A program made the position numbers and the translations under genes. From the NCBI RefSeq assembly GCF_001613085.1, contig NZ_BDBR01000016.1, positions 141,486 to 205,485 of the forward strand: a stretch of 64,000 nt of DNA. Direction: 5' to 3'. The DNA is from Nocardia salmonicida NBRC 13393 (GTDB lineage: Bacteria; Actinomycetota; Actinomycetes; Mycobacteriales; Mycobacteriaceae). Below the pieces are notes generated by a model. It was not told where the DNA came from. It saw only the letters and a program-made list of their open reading frames with translations, and made no database searches. Shown here one piece after another: positions 14,163 through 23,364 of this stretch (position 1 is the first letter of the stretch; each line of letters begins with the position of its first letter).

Positions 14163-15359
14163 GTGACATCTGTGGTTGCCCAGGACGAATCCGCTGAACC
14201 TGCCGCACGGTCCGGCGACATGAGAACTCTGCCTGCCTTCTGGTCGGTGCGAACACCACCGCGCTGGCTGCCGAGGGCGCTGCTGTACATCGTGCTCGCG
14301 GTGGCCGGGTTGATCGCGGCGTTCTGGGTGCTCGGCAAGATGCAGGGCCTGCTGACCGTGCTGCTGGTGTCGATCTTCTTGGCGTTCGCGATCGAACCCG
14401 CGGTGAATTGGCTTGCCGCGCGCGGTGTTCGGCGCGGGGCGGGCACCGGCGCGGTGTTCCTGGCCTTGCTGGTGGTGATCGTGGCGTTCGTGTGGACGCT
14501 GGGCGCGCTGCTGGTCAACCAGGTGACCATGCTGGTGGCGAATGCCCCCGACTACGTCCAGGATCTGGTGAACTGGGTCAATTCGACCTTCCACCAGGAT
14601 ATTTCGGGTGACGACCTGACCAAATACGCCTCGGAGTGGAGTTCCACGATCGAGAAGTATCTGGTGGGTCTGGCCGGAAACGTCTGGGGCATCGGCACTG
14701 TCGCGATCGGCGCGCTGTTCCAGCTGCTCGGGGTGCTGTTGTTCACCTTCTACTTCGCCGCCGACGGTCCCCGTTTCCGTACCTGGGTGTGTTCGCTGCT
14801 GCCGCCGAGACAGCAGAAGCATGTGTTGCGGGCCTGGGACATCGCGGTCGAGAAGACCGGCGGCTACATCTATTCGCGGGCTCTGCTCGCGCTGTGCTCG
14901 GCGATCGCGCACTATGTCGCGCTGCGGGTGCTCGATGTGCCGTCGGCGTTCGCCTTGGCGCTGTGGGTCGGCGTCGTCTCCCAGTTCATCCCGACCGTCG
15001 GCACGTATTTGGCCGGCGCGCTCCCGGTGCTGGTCGCGCTGGTGCACGACCCGATCACCGCCCTGTGGATCCTGCTGTTCATCGTCGCCTATCAGCAGTT
15101 CGAGAACTACGTGCTGCAACCGCGCATCACCGCGACCACCCTGGACATGCACCCGGCGGTGGCCTTCGGGGCGGTCATCGCGGGTGCCGCGTTACTCGGG
15201 CCGACCGGCGCTCTGCTGGCGATTCCTGTCACCGCCACGCTGCAAGGTTTCGCGGGCGCGTATGTGCGCCGCTACGAGGTCACCGAAGAGGTGGACGCGC
15301 CACCGTCGAAGAAGAAGCGCAAGAAGGCCGAGTCCGAAGCCGCATCCGCCGACGAATAG
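14163..15359 (+). CDS. AI-2E family (PerM-like) membrane transporter
   Basis: Polytopic inner-membrane protein of 398 residues from the AI-2E exporter/permease superfamily, whose substrates are poorly defined. Hydrophobic helices begin around residue 40 (LLYIVLAVAGLIAAFWVLG). A large extracytoplasmic helical loop follows (APDYVQDLVNWVNSTFHQ), then the family signature VSQFIPTVGTYLAG and QFENYVLQPRI. The C-terminus is a highly charged tail (PPSKKKRKKAESE), likely cytoplasmic. The start is GTG 14163. The ZIP transporter follows after seven bases, so they are probably co-transcribed. Confidence 0.88.
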   Translation: MTSVVAQDESAEPAARSGDMRTLPAFWSVRTPPRWLPRALLYIVLAVAGLIAAFWVLGKMQGLLTVLLVSIFLAFAIEPAVNWLAARGVRRGAGTGAVFLALLVVIVAFVWTLGALLVNQVTMLVANAPDYVQDLVNWVNSTFHQDISGDDLTKYASEWSSTIEKYLVGLAGNVWGIGTVAIGALFQLLGVLLFTFYFAADGPRFRTWVCSLLPPRQQKHVLRAWDIAVEKTGGYIYSRALLALCSAIAHYVALRVLDVPSAFALALWVGVVSQFIPTVGTYLAGALPVLVALVHDPITALWILLFIVAYQQFENYVLQPRITATTLDMHPAVAFGAVIAGAALLGPTGALLAIPVTATLQGFAGAYVRRYEVTEEVDAPPSKKKRKKAESEAASADE

Positions 15360-15366
15360 GCAGCTC

Positions 15367-16098
15367 ATGGCGATCCTGTTGTCCCTGGTGTCGATGTTGT
15401 CGACGCTGTTCGGCGGTTTCGTCGCCATGCGGATCGGCGACCGCAAGCACCTGGTTCTCGGCTTGGCCGCCGGGGTGATGTTCGGCGTGGTCGCGTTCGA
15501 TCTGATTCCCGAGGCGCTCGAACAGACCGACGGCATGTTCCGCGGTATCCCGTATGTGTTGATCGCCGCGGTCCTCGGCTTTCTCAGCCTGCACGTGATC
15601 GAGCGGGCGGTCGCCATCCATCGTGGCCACGAGCAGGAATTCGGTACGCACAAGCACGGTTTCGAGTCCGTCGGTCTCCTGGCCGCGGGCGGCCTGATCT
15701 TTCACAGCACCCTGGACGGTTTCGGTATCGGCCTCGGGTACCAGGCGGGCGCGGCGGTGGGCATGTCCGTCGCGATCGCGGTGATCTGCCACGACTTCGC
15801 CGATGGCTTCAACACTTTCACCATTCCCACCGTCTACGGCAGTGCCCGCAAACGCGCCCTCACCCTGTTGGCCCTCGACGCCGTCGCGCCCGTAGTAGGC
15901 GCCGTACTCGGCACCGTGATCCATGTCCCGGAGCACTGGATCGGCCTCTACATGGGCTACTTCGCCGGGTTCCTCCTCTACCTCGCCACCGCCGACATCC
16001 TCCCCGAAGCCCACGCGGGCCACCCCTCCCGACTGACCCTGTTGTGCACCCTCTTCGGCGTGGCCGCCATGTTCATAGTCTCCGCCCTCAGCCACTGA
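15367..16098 (+). CDS. ZIP-family metal transporter
   Basis: Divalent metal (zinc or iron) permease with 243 residues and about eight membrane segments. The metal-binding motifs in helices IV and V are visible as HSTLDGFGIG and CHDFADGFNT, and a His-containing loop (HRGHEQEFGTHKHG) lies between helices III and IV. It starts at ATG 15367, seven bases after the AI-2E gene, and ends 57 bases before an amino-acid symporter. Uptake direction follows the family rule; the substrate cannot be told from sequence. Confidence 0.9.
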   Translation: MAILLSLVSMLSTLFGGFVAMRIGDRKHLVLGLAAGVMFGVVAFDLIPEALEQTDGMFRGIPYVLIAAVLGFLSLHVIERAVAIHRGHEQEFGTHKHGFESVGLLAAGGLIFHSTLDGFGIGLGYQAGAAVGMSVAIAVICHDFADGFNTFTIPTVYGSARKRALTLLALDAVAPVVGAVLGTVIHVPEHWIGLYMGYFAGFLLYLATADILPEAHAGHPSRLTLLCTLFGVAAMFIVSALSH

Positions 16099-16155
16099 GC
16101 AACATGAGGCGCGGCCTGACCGGTCACGGCGCGCGACGGCGGTAGCGTTCGCCGG

Positions 16156-17613
16156 ATGGACACCCTGAACTCGGTGATCGTCGATGTCAACGATGTGTTC
16201 TGGAACTGGCTGCTGATTCCGCTGGTCGTCGTGGCCGGGGTGTACTTCACGGTGCGCACCGGCGTGGTGCAGGTGCGGATGCTGCCCGAGATGTTCCGGG
16301 TGGTCACGGAGAAGGGGCCGACGGCCGCCGACGGGAAGAAATCGGTGTCGGCGTTCGGAGCTTTCAGTATCTCCGCGGCGGCGCGGGTGGGGACCGGCAA
16401 TATCGCGGGGGTCGCGACCGCGATCAGTGTCGGCGGGCCGGGGGCGGTGTTCTGGATGTGGGCGATGGCCACGGTCGGCGCCGCGTCGGCGTTCGTGGAA
16501 TCCACGCTCGCCCAGCTCTACAAGCGCCGCGAGAACGAGCCGGGGACCTTTCGCGGCGGCCCCGCGTACTACATGGAATACGGGCTGCGGCGTCGTTGGC
16601 AGGGGTTGGCGTTCGCGGTGATCATCACGGTGACCTTCGGCTTCGTGTTCAACGCGGTGCAGGCCAACACCATCGTGGCGACCGCGCGGGCGTCGCTGTC
16701 GGCGCTGGACGGTGACTGGTTCGCCCTGGTGGTGGGGCTGTGTCTGATCACCCTGCTCGGGCTGGTGATCTTCGGTGGCGTGCGCCGGATCAGCCACATC
16801 ACCGAGGTGCTGGTGCCGGTGATGGCGATCGTGTACCTGCTGCTCGGCATCGCGGTGGTGGCACTCAACATCACCGACCTGCCGCGGGTGCTGGCCGATA
16901 TCGTCGGCGGGGCGTTCGGGGTGCGTGAGGTGGTCGGCGGCGGGATCGGTACCGCGCTCGCGCAGGGTATTCGGCGCGGGATGTTCTCCAATGAGGCTGG
17001 GCTTGGTTCCTCGCCCAACGCGGCTGCGGCAGCGAATGTTTCGCATCCGGTGAAGCAGGGTCTCGTCCAATCGCTCGGGGTCTACTTCGACACCCTGCTG
17101 ATCTGCTCGATCACCGCCTTCATCATTCTCACCACCGACCCCGACCTGTCCGAGCGGCGCAGCGCCGACCTCACCCAGAGCGCGCTGCAGGCGTCGCTGG
17201 GCGATTGGGCCGGGCACGTGCTCACCGCGGTGGTGTTCTTGCTCGCGTTCAGCTCGATGATCGGCAACTTCTACTACGGCCGCGCCAATATCGAATTCAT
17301 CACCACGCGTCCACAGGTGCTCACCGCGTTCCGAATCCTGGTGCTGGTGGCCGTCTTCGGTGGCGCGCTCGGCTCGGTGAGCCTGATCTGGAATCTCGCT
17401 GATGTGTTCATGGGCGTGATGGCGCTGGTGAACCTGGCCGCGATCATTCCGCTCGGCGCCGTCGCTTTCCGTTTGCTCGCCGACTACCGCGCCCAGCGTG
17501 GCGCCGGCGAAGACCCCGAGTACGTGCACAGCGCCGATATCGCCGACCCGGCGGGCGTGCAGTGCTGGCAGGCAACGATTGCGTCGAGCTTGCCCGGTAA
17601 ACCCACCCAGTAG
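16156..17613 (+). CDS. alanine/glycine:cation symporter (AGCS family)
   Basis: Sodium- or proton-coupled uptake of alanine or glycine across the cytoplasmic membrane. The 485 residues carry the family N-terminus (FWNWLLIPLVVVAGVYFTVRTGVVQ), the conserved GTGNIAGVATAISVGGPGAVFWMW and the late RRGMFSNEAGLGSSPNAAA. A TAGCGT hexamer (16143-16148) lies seven bases before ATG 16156, which suggests a leaderless promoter of its own. PPK2 follows after 15 bases and may be co-transcribed. Confidence 0.93.
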   Translation: MDTLNSVIVDVNDVFWNWLLIPLVVVAGVYFTVRTGVVQVRMLPEMFRVVTEKGPTAADGKKSVSAFGAFSISAAARVGTGNIAGVATAISVGGPGAVFWMWAMATVGAASAFVESTLAQLYKRRENEPGTFRGGPAYYMEYGLRRRWQGLAFAVIITVTFGFVFNAVQANTIVATARASLSALDGDWFALVVGLCLITLLGLVIFGGVRRISHITEVLVPVMAIVYLLLGIAVVALNITDLPRVLADIVGGAFGVREVVGGGIGTALAQGIRRGMFSNEAGLGSSPNAAAAANVSHPVKQGLVQSLGVYFDTLLICSITAFIILTTDPDLSERRSADLTQSALQASLGDWAGHVLTAVVFLLAFSSMIGNFYYGRANIEFITTRPQVLTAFRILVLVAVFGGALGSVSLIWNLADVFMGVMALVNLAAIIPLGAVAFRLLADYRAQRGAGEDPEYVHSADIADPAGVQCWQATIASSLPGKPTQ

Positions 17614-17628
17614 TGGTAGGCATGGGAA

Positions 17629-18474
17629 ATGGCGAAAACCTGGACCGAACCGGCTGAGATCGCGCTGCGCGCCGACGGTCAGCGCATCGCTGATCTCGAC
17701 ACCGCGAGCACGCCGGGCTTCACCGGCGGCAAGCGCCTCGGCAAGGAACTGCTGGCCGAACGGGCGACGGTGCTGTCGGTCTTGCAGGAGAAGCTGTTCG
17801 CGCACGGTCGCACCGGTGGACAACACAGCGTGCTGCTGGTTCTGCAGGGTATGGATACCGCGGGTAAGGGCGGCATCGTGCGCCACGTCATCGGTTCGGT
17901 CGACCCGCAGGGCGTCGATCACGCGTCCTTCGGCGTGCCGACCGAGGAGGAGTCCCAGCACGACTTCCTGTGGCGCATCCGCAACAGGCTGCCCGCGCAC
18001 GGTCAGATCGGCGTCTTCGACCGCTCCCAGTACGAGGACGTACTGGTGGTGCGGGTACACGAGCTCGTGCCGCAGGCGGAGTGGGAGCAGCGCTACGACC
18101 AGATCAACGCCTTCGAGAAAGACGTCGTCGACGCGGGCACCACCATCGTGAAGGTCGCCATGTTCGTCTCCCTCGACGAACAGAAGCGTCGGCTGCGCGA
18201 ACGGCTCGAGCGCCCGGACAAGTACTGGAAATTCAACCCCTCCGACATCACCGAACGCGCCCACTGGCCCGAATACCAGAAGGCCTACCAGGCTGTTCTC
18301 GATCGCACCAACACCGATTACGCGCCCTGGTATGTACTGCCCTCCGACAACAAGTGGTACGCGCGCCTGGCGGTCACCGAGTTGCTGATCGCCGCACTGT
18401 CGCAGTTGGAACTCGATTGGCCGCCCGCCGACTTCGATATCGCCGAGCAGTTGCGCCGACTCGACGAGTCCTGA
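17629..18474 (+). CDS. ppk2: polyphosphate kinase 2 family protein
   Basis: Transfers phosphate between polyphosphate and nucleotides. The 281 residues contain the Walker A motif GMDTAGKGG near residue 75, Walker B GVFDRSQYEDVLVVRVHEL, and the lid segment RRLRERLERPDKYWKFNPSDI. It belongs to the single-domain PPK2 group. It may be co-expressed with the upstream AGCS symporter (15-base gap). The class (ADP- or AMP-phosphorylating) cannot be assigned reliably by eye. Confidence 0.92.
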   Translation: MAKTWTEPAEIALRADGQRIADLDTASTPGFTGGKRLGKELLAERATVLSVLQEKLFAHGRTGGQHSVLLVLQGMDTAGKGGIVRHVIGSVDPQGVDHASFGVPTEEESQHDFLWRIRNRLPAHGQIGVFDRSQYEDVLVVRVHELVPQAEWEQRYDQINAFEKDVVDAGTTIVKVAMFVSLDEQKRRLRERLERPDKYWKFNPSDITERAHWPEYQKAYQAVLDRTNTDYAPWYVLPSDNKWYARLAVTELLIAALSQLELDWPPADFDIAEQLRRLDES

Positions 18475-18548
18475 AAACAAGCTTTGCGGAAACTCTCAGG
18501 TTCGGCCCGCATGATGTTCCCGGTGGGGAGCCAACGAGCGAAAGGCGT

Positions 18549-19319
18549 GTGACGACGGTGAGCACGGGCAAGAGTCCCTCCGGCAGGAATCCGCTGGCGG
18601 CGGCCGAGGCGGCCGACAAGAAGCGCAAGATCGCGATCCAGGTCGGCGTCGCCGCGGTTCTGGTGGCGCTGGTCGCGGCCATCGGCATCGGAATTGCCGT
18701 GAACAAGTCCGATTCCGACAAGGAATCGTCGACTACTTCGGCGGCGCAGTTGCCCGCGACGGGCGGGGCGGTCACCGAGACCGGCACGGTCGTGATCGGC
18801 AATCCCGATGCCAAGGTCAAGGTGCGCGTGGTCGCCGACCTGCAGTGCCCGGCTTGCAAGCAGTTCGAGGCGGCCAACGGGGAGACACTCGCCAAGGCCG
18901 CCGCCGACGGCACCGCGTCCGTGGAGTACCAGATCATCTCCTTCCTCGACAAGGCCTCGACCGACCAGTACTCCTCGCGGGCGGCCAACGCGTCGTTCTG
19001 CGTGGCGAAGTCCGATACCACCAAGTACCAGTCCTGGTTGCAGACCATGTTCGAGAAGCAGCCCGCCGAGGGCGGCGCGGGCCTGAGCAACGACGAGCTC
19101 ATCCAGATCGCCACCGATGCCGGGTACACCGATCCGGCCGTGGCGACCTGCATCGATGACAAGCCGTACAACGACTACATCCAGCAGGTCACCCAGACCA
19201 CGCTGCAGAGCGGCGTGAAGTCGACGCCGTCGGTGTACATCAACGGCCAGCTGAACCAGTCCGACGCGATCTTCACCGAGAACGGCCTGGCCCCCGTGAT
19301 CGCTGACGCGGCGAAGTGA
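18549..19319 (+). CDS. membrane-anchored DsbA-like thiol oxidase
   Basis: Forms disulfide bonds in exported proteins. The 256 residues comprise a short basic cytoplasmic tail, one membrane anchor (IQVGVAAVLVALVAAIGIGIAV), a Ser/Thr-rich linker and a thioredoxin/DsbA domain. The active site CPAC is at residues 100-103 and the cis-Pro is in STPSVYINGQ. Start GTG 18549 is taken; GTG 18558 is an equally possible start three codons on, and neither has a well-spaced ribosome-binding site. The stop overlaps the VKOR start by four bases, a tight pairing that identifies VKOR as the partner that re-oxidises this protein. Confidence 0.9.
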   Translation: MTTVSTGKSPSGRNPLAAAEAADKKRKIAIQVGVAAVLVALVAAIGIGIAVNKSDSDKESSTTSAAQLPATGGAVTETGTVVIGNPDAKVKVRVVADLQCPACKQFEAANGETLAKAAADGTASVEYQIISFLDKASTDQYSSRAANASFCVAKSDTTKYQSWLQTMFEKQPAEGGAGLSNDELIQIATDAGYTDPAVATCIDDKPYNDYIQQVTQTTLQSGVKSTPSVYINGQLNQSDAIFTENGLAPVIADAAK

Positions 19320-19882
19320 TCACCGCCCCCGCCCGCTCGGCCTGGCTGCTGCTGATCGCCGGGCTGGCGGGCTGGCTGGCGTCGTTCACGCTCACCGTCG
19401 AACGGTTCAAGCTGTTCGTCGACCCGAACTACGTCACCTCGTGCAGCATCAACTCGGTGCTGTCGTGCGGGTCGATCATGAAGACCGACCAGGCCGCGGT
19501 CTTCGGTTTCCCCAACCCGCTGATCGGCGTCGTCGGGTTCTCGGTGGTGGTGACCCTCGCGGTGCTGTCGGTGGTCGGTATCGGATTCCCGCGCTGGATC
19601 TGGGGCGGGCTGTGGATCGGGACCGTCCTCGGCATCGCCGGACTGTGCTGGCTGATCTTCCAGAGCCTGTACCGGATCAACGCGCTGTGCCCGTACTGCA
19701 TGGTGGTGTGGGTGGCCGTGCCGGTGTTGTTCGCGGTGACCACGCAGGAGCTGTGGGGTCGCTCGCGTGGGGCGATGGGGATCCTCGCCGAATGGCGCTG
19801 GACCCTGGTGGTGGTGTTCTACGCGGTGGTGCTGCTGCTGGTGTTCCTGAAGTTCCAGGACTACTGGCTAAGCCTGGTCTGA
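19316..19882 (+). CDS. vitamin K epoxide reductase (VKOR) family protein
   Basis: Re-oxidises the DsbA-like protein and passes electrons to menaquinone, replacing DsbB in actinobacteria. The 188 residues form about five membrane helices. Both cysteine pairs of the family are present: the loop pair in CSINSVLSC and the redox CPYC near residue 125. It starts with GTG overlapping the upstream stop (GTGA). Its last 15 bases overlap the end of the convergent methyltransferase gene. Confidence 0.92.
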   Translation: MITAPARSAWLLLIAGLAGWLASFTLTVERFKLFVDPNYVTSCSINSVLSCGSIMKTDQAAVFGFPNPLIGVVGFSVVVTLAVLSVVGIGFPRWIWGGLWIGTVLGIAGLCWLIFQSLYRINALCPYCMVVWVAVPVLFAVTTQELWGRSRGAMGILAEWRWTLVVVFYAVVLLLVFLKFQDYWLSLV

Positions 19883-20512
19883 CAACGGCTTGGTGGCGTC
19901 CACGTACTGCATGAAACGGTGGACGCGCTGGTCGATTTCGGTCAGGCCCGCCCTGGCGAACAGCTTCGGGAAGATGTCTCGGTCGAACAGGCGAAGGCCG
20001 CTCAGGCTCGCGGCCAGACTGCTCGCCGACCCGAAGAGGTTGTCCTCGGCGTAGCTGGTGCTGATCGCGATGCGGCCGCCGGGGGCGAGGACGCGGATCA
20101 TCTCGCGGGTAGCGACCAGCGGGTCGGGGATCAGGTACAGGGCGCCGAAACAGCAGACGGCGTCGAAGGTTCCGTCGGCGAACGGCAGCGTGCGCGCGTC
20201 GCCGCGGACGTAGCCGACGCGGGGGCTCGCGTTGTCGACGGCGGCCTTGGCCAGCATCGGGGCGGAGTAGTCGAGACCGGTGACGAAACCGTCGCGGGTG
20301 AGATATTCGCTCAGGTATCGCGTGAAATTGCCTGGGCCGCAGGCAAGGTCGAGCACCTTCATGGGACCGCTCAGGCGCAGCCGGTCGACCGCGTCGCGGC
20401 GGTCGGTGCCGGTGGTCCGGCCGCTGGCGAGGTAGAACAGCGTGGGTCGCCACGCGTGCTCGTACACCGCCGCCAGCGCCGGGGCGTTCATCGTCCTGCG
20501 AGCGAGATTCAC
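19868..20512 (-). CDS. class I SAM-dependent methyltransferase
   Basis: A 214-residue Rossmann methyltransferase of the Methyltransf_11 type. Motif I VLDLACGPGNFTR begins near residue 53, the acidic residue of motif II is in GLDYSAPML, motif III is GDARTLPFADGTFDAVCC, and LAPGGRIAIS follows. The N-terminal part (VYEHAWRPTLFYLASG) resembles lipid- or quinone-modifying members. It starts at an ATG overlapping the stop of the upstream saccharopine-dehydrogenase-like gene by four bases, so the two are coupled. The substrate is not predictable. Confidence 0.88.
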   Translation of the reverse strand: MNLARRTMNAPALAAVYEHAWRPTLFYLASGRTTGTDRRDAVDRLRLSGPMKVLDLACGPGNFTRYLSEYLTRDGFVTGLDYSAPMLAKAAVDNASPRVGYVRGDARTLPFADGTFDAVCCFGALYLIPDPLVATREMIRVLAPGGRIAISTSYAEDNLFGSASSLAASLSGLRLFDRDIFPKLFARAGLTEIDQRVHRFMQYVDATKPLSDQA

Positions 20513-21753
20513 TGTCGTGCGACCTCGATGGTCATGCCCGCCTCGCGCAGTCGCGCGGTGAGCGCCTCGCCCATCGCGGAGGCCGGGGTGAGCACGCCCG
20601 CGCGCTCGGGCAGGGTGTCGAAGGCCAGGCTCAGGCCGCTCTGGCCGAGCAGCACGGCGGTGGCCTGGTAGCCGGGATCGCCGGTGCCGGAGAAGGTGGC
20701 CTGGTACTTGGCGCCCGAGCTGGTGCGAGCGAAGGTCTTCATGGTGAACCAGCCACTGCGGCGGACCTTTTCGTTGGGGCCGGTGCCGGGCTTGGGCAGG
20801 ATCCGGTCGAGGAGCTTGCGACCGAGCGAGACGCGTGAGAGGACTGCGCCCGAAGCCATTCCGGCCACGATGCCGCCCGCGATTCCGGCGGCGACCAGCG
20901 GCGCGGCGGCCGAGGTACCAGCGTTCATCACCTCGCGGTAGCGGAACTGCTTGCCGTAGGCCCAGCCGAGCAAGCCGTTTGTGCGGCGCACGACCTTGGT
21001 GTTGTGCGAGGCCATCACGAACGTGGTAACCCAGCCGTCGAGGCTCGCGTCGATGCTGTCGGCGCGGGCCAGCGCCTGATCGGACTGGCGACCCACATCG
21101 GGTTCCATGCTGCGGTCCGGGCTCAGCGAATACGGGTGGGCCAGGATCTTGCCGCGCGAGGAATCGGCCGCGATGTCTTCCATCATCGCGCGTCCGGAGT
21201 CGATGGTGCCCCCGCTCGCACCGCCCTTGAGATAGGCGACCAGGGTGGTGTCCTCCAGCTCACCGGTGTCGTCGGCGATGGTGGCGCGGTAGATCTCGTA
21301 CACGCTCAGGTCCGACGGAATCGAGTCGTAACCACAGGAATTCACGATCTTCGCCCCCGAGTCGACCGCGGTCTGTTCGAACTTCTCGATGGCGTCGTGG
21401 ATGAACAGCGGCTCGCCGGTGAGGTCGGCGTAGTGGGTGCCCGCCGCGGCGCACGCGCCGAGCAGCGGCAGGCCGTAGCGCAGGTACGGGCCGACAGTGG
21501 TGACCACGACCTTGGTGCGCTCGGCCATCGCCGCCAGCGAGGCCGGATCGCTGGAATCGGCGACGACGAGTTCCCACGTCGCGGCGGCCGGGCCGAGCTC
21601 GTCGCGGGTGGCGGCGAGCTTGTCCGCCGAGCGACCCGCCAGGGCGATCTTGGCGTCGGCCGGGGCGGCGGTGAGCAGGTATTCGGCGGTGAGTTTGCCG
21701 ACGAAACCCGTTGCGCCGAACAGGATCAGGTCGAACTCGCGGTGCTGCGGCAT
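20509..21753 (-). CDS. saccharopine dehydrogenase-like / trans-acting enoyl reductase family protein
   Basis: A 414-residue NAD(P)-binding protein. Its N-terminus (REFDLILFGATGFVGKLTAEYL) and GTHYADLTGEPLFI segment match the saccharopine-dehydrogenase-fold group that includes the trans-acting enoyl reductase Rv2953 and Rv2449c of M. tuberculosis. These act in polyketide lipid synthesis or have unknown roles. A hydrophobic Ala/Gly-rich segment around residues 270-295 (APLVAAGIAGGIVAGMASGAVL) suggests membrane contact. Four-base overlap with the downstream methyltransferase implies a two-gene operon. Confidence 0.85.
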   Translation of the reverse strand: MPQHREFDLILFGATGFVGKLTAEYLLTAAPADAKIALAGRSADKLAATRDELGPAAATWELVVADSSDPASLAAMAERTKVVVTTVGPYLRYGLPLLGACAAAGTHYADLTGEPLFIHDAIEKFEQTAVDSGAKIVNSCGYDSIPSDLSVYEIYRATIADDTGELEDTTLVAYLKGGASGGTIDSGRAMMEDIAADSSRGKILAHPYSLSPDRSMEPDVGRQSDQALARADSIDASLDGWVTTFVMASHNTKVVRRTNGLLGWAYGKQFRYREVMNAGTSAAAPLVAAGIAGGIVAGMASGAVLSRVSLGRKLLDRILPKPGTGPNEKVRRSGWFTMKTFARTSSGAKYQATFSGTGDPGYQATAVLLGQSGLSLAFDTLPERAGVLTPASAMGEALTARLREAGMTIEVARQ

Positions 21754-21775
21754 TGCGCGCCTTTCGAAAAGGTGA

Positions 21776-23206
21776 TCAGGGCTTGGTGGCTGGCGCGCTC
21801 GCCTTGCGGGCGCGGGTCTTCTTCACCGGCTTCGGTGGGTGGGTAGTGAGCCAATCGCGGTGGGCCAGGCCGAGTTCGGTGATCGGCGGATCGCCGTAGA
21901 GCCATTCCCTGGCGATCAGATGCCAGTTGTTGGTGCTGTCGAGCTGGCCGAGCATGCCGAAGGTGAGGAAGTCGGCGCGGCGGGAGAACAGGTGCTCCGG
22001 CGGCAGGTTCTGCTGCTTCATGCCGGTGAACTCGCTGGCCCTCGGATCGACGGCGAGCAGGAACGCGCCGCTGGCCAGTTCAGGGGTGATGGTGAGCTCC
22101 TCGTCGACCAGACACCATTCCGAGGCGGCGAGCACGTATTCGAGGCATTCCTCGGCGCCGATCTCCTCGGGCGAATCGATCACGCCGCGGTCGATCATCA
22201 ACTGCCGCAGGTCTTCGGCGCGATCCTCGGCGGCCGCGCGCAGGCACTGGATTTCGAAGCCGACCAGCTTGGGATCCATCCGGTTGAACAGCCCGAAGTC
22301 GAGGAACGCGACCCGGCCGTCACGGGCGAGCAGCACATTGCCCGGATGCGGGTCGCCACAGAACTCGTTGAAGCTGAACAGCGAGCCGACATAGAAGCGG
22401 TAGATGATCTCGCCGACCCGATCGCGTTGCGCTGCCGGCATTTTCCGGATCTCGTCGAACCCGTCGCCGTCGATGAACTCGCTGACCAGCACACGGGTGG
22501 TCGACAGCTCGGGCACCGAGGAGGGCACCACGATGAACGGGTGGTCGCGGTACAGGTGCGCGATCTCGGCCTGGGTGGCGGCCTCGGCCTGGTAGTCGAG
22601 TTCGCTCTCCATGTTCAGTTTCAGCTCGTCGAGCACCGCGGGGGTGATCCACGGCATCGCCGAGGCCAGCACCCGGCGGAACATGGTGAGGTTCTTCAGG
22701 TCCGCGCGCACGGCGGCGTCGACCCCGGGGTACTGGACCTTCACCGCGACGGCGCGGCCGTCGTGCAGGGTGGCCCGATACACCTGGCCGATCGAGGCGG
22801 CGGCGATCGGCTCCGGATCGAATTCGGCGAAGATCTCCGCCAGCGGAGCACCGAAATCCTGCTCGATCACCGCGCGCATGGACTCGAACGAGACGGTCGG
22901 CGCCGCGTTGCGCAGCACGGCGAGGCGCTGCTGGAACCGCTCGCGATGGTTCTCGGGCACCAGATCCAGATCCAGCACCGACATCATCTGGCCGAGTTTC
23001 ATGGCCACGCCCTTCATGGTGCCGAGCACCATGACCACCTGTTCGGTGGTGCGGATCATCGACTCCTCGGCCATCCGTGCGCGCACCGCCTCCGAGCGGC
23101 CGCGCATCGAGAGCCTGGTCTTCTTCGAGCGGATGACCGAACCCGCCGCGACCGCCCCCAGCTTCGTCCCGCGGGCAAGCCGGGAAGTCGGCACGTTCTT
23201 CGCCAT
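21776..23206 (-). CDS. ABC1/AarF (UbiB)-family atypical kinase
   Basis: A 476-residue protein-kinase-like protein of the UbiB/COQ8 family, linked to isoprenoid quinone and lipid homeostasis. The KxGQ-type motif appears as MKLGQMMSVLD. The Ala-rich nucleotide loop is AAASIGQVYRA, the ion-pair Lys is in VAVKVQYPG, and the catalytic and metal loops are CGDPHPGNVLL and VAFLDFG. ATG 23206 is chosen because a perfect GGAGGT lies upstream; an earlier in-frame start exists at 23287. The C-terminus is Lys/Arg-rich (KKTRARKASAPATKP). Confidence 0.93.
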   Translation of the reverse strand: MAKNVPTSRLARGTKLGAVAAGSVIRSKKTRLSMRGRSEAVRARMAEESMIRTTEQVVMVLGTMKGVAMKLGQMMSVLDLDLVPENHRERFQQRLAVLRNAAPTVSFESMRAVIEQDFGAPLAEIFAEFDPEPIAAASIGQVYRATLHDGRAVAVKVQYPGVDAAVRADLKNLTMFRRVLASAMPWITPAVLDELKLNMESELDYQAEAATQAEIAHLYRDHPFIVVPSSVPELSTTRVLVSEFIDGDGFDEIRKMPAAQRDRVGEIIYRFYVGSLFSFNEFCGDPHPGNVLLARDGRVAFLDFGLFNRMDPKLVGFEIQCLRAAAEDRAEDLRQLMIDRGVIDSPEEIGAEECLEYVLAASEWCLVDEELTITPELASGAFLLAVDPRASEFTGMKQQNLPPEHLFSRRADFLTFGMLGQLDSTNNWHLIAREWLYGDPPITELGLAHRDWLTTHPPKPVKKTRARKASAPATKP

Positions 23207-23364
23207 CGAGGTACCTCCGTTGGTGCCGACGTGCGCGGCGGTGTCGACGCGCAGCGTCACACGACCACCCGCGGTGACGCAAGCCACAGCGCCCCGCTCG
23301 GTTCAGCGTAGCCAACCGCGCGGCGTTGTCGAGCCCGGCTCCCTCGAAGGGAGGGAAAGCCTGG

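Noticed and set aside
15280..18480. Very long open frame on the minus strand opposite the ZIP, AGCS and PPK2 genes
   Set aside because: It is a by-product of high G+C at third codon positions. The plus-strand genes have full-length family matches, and the antisense product is an Arg/His/Gly-rich sequence without a domain.
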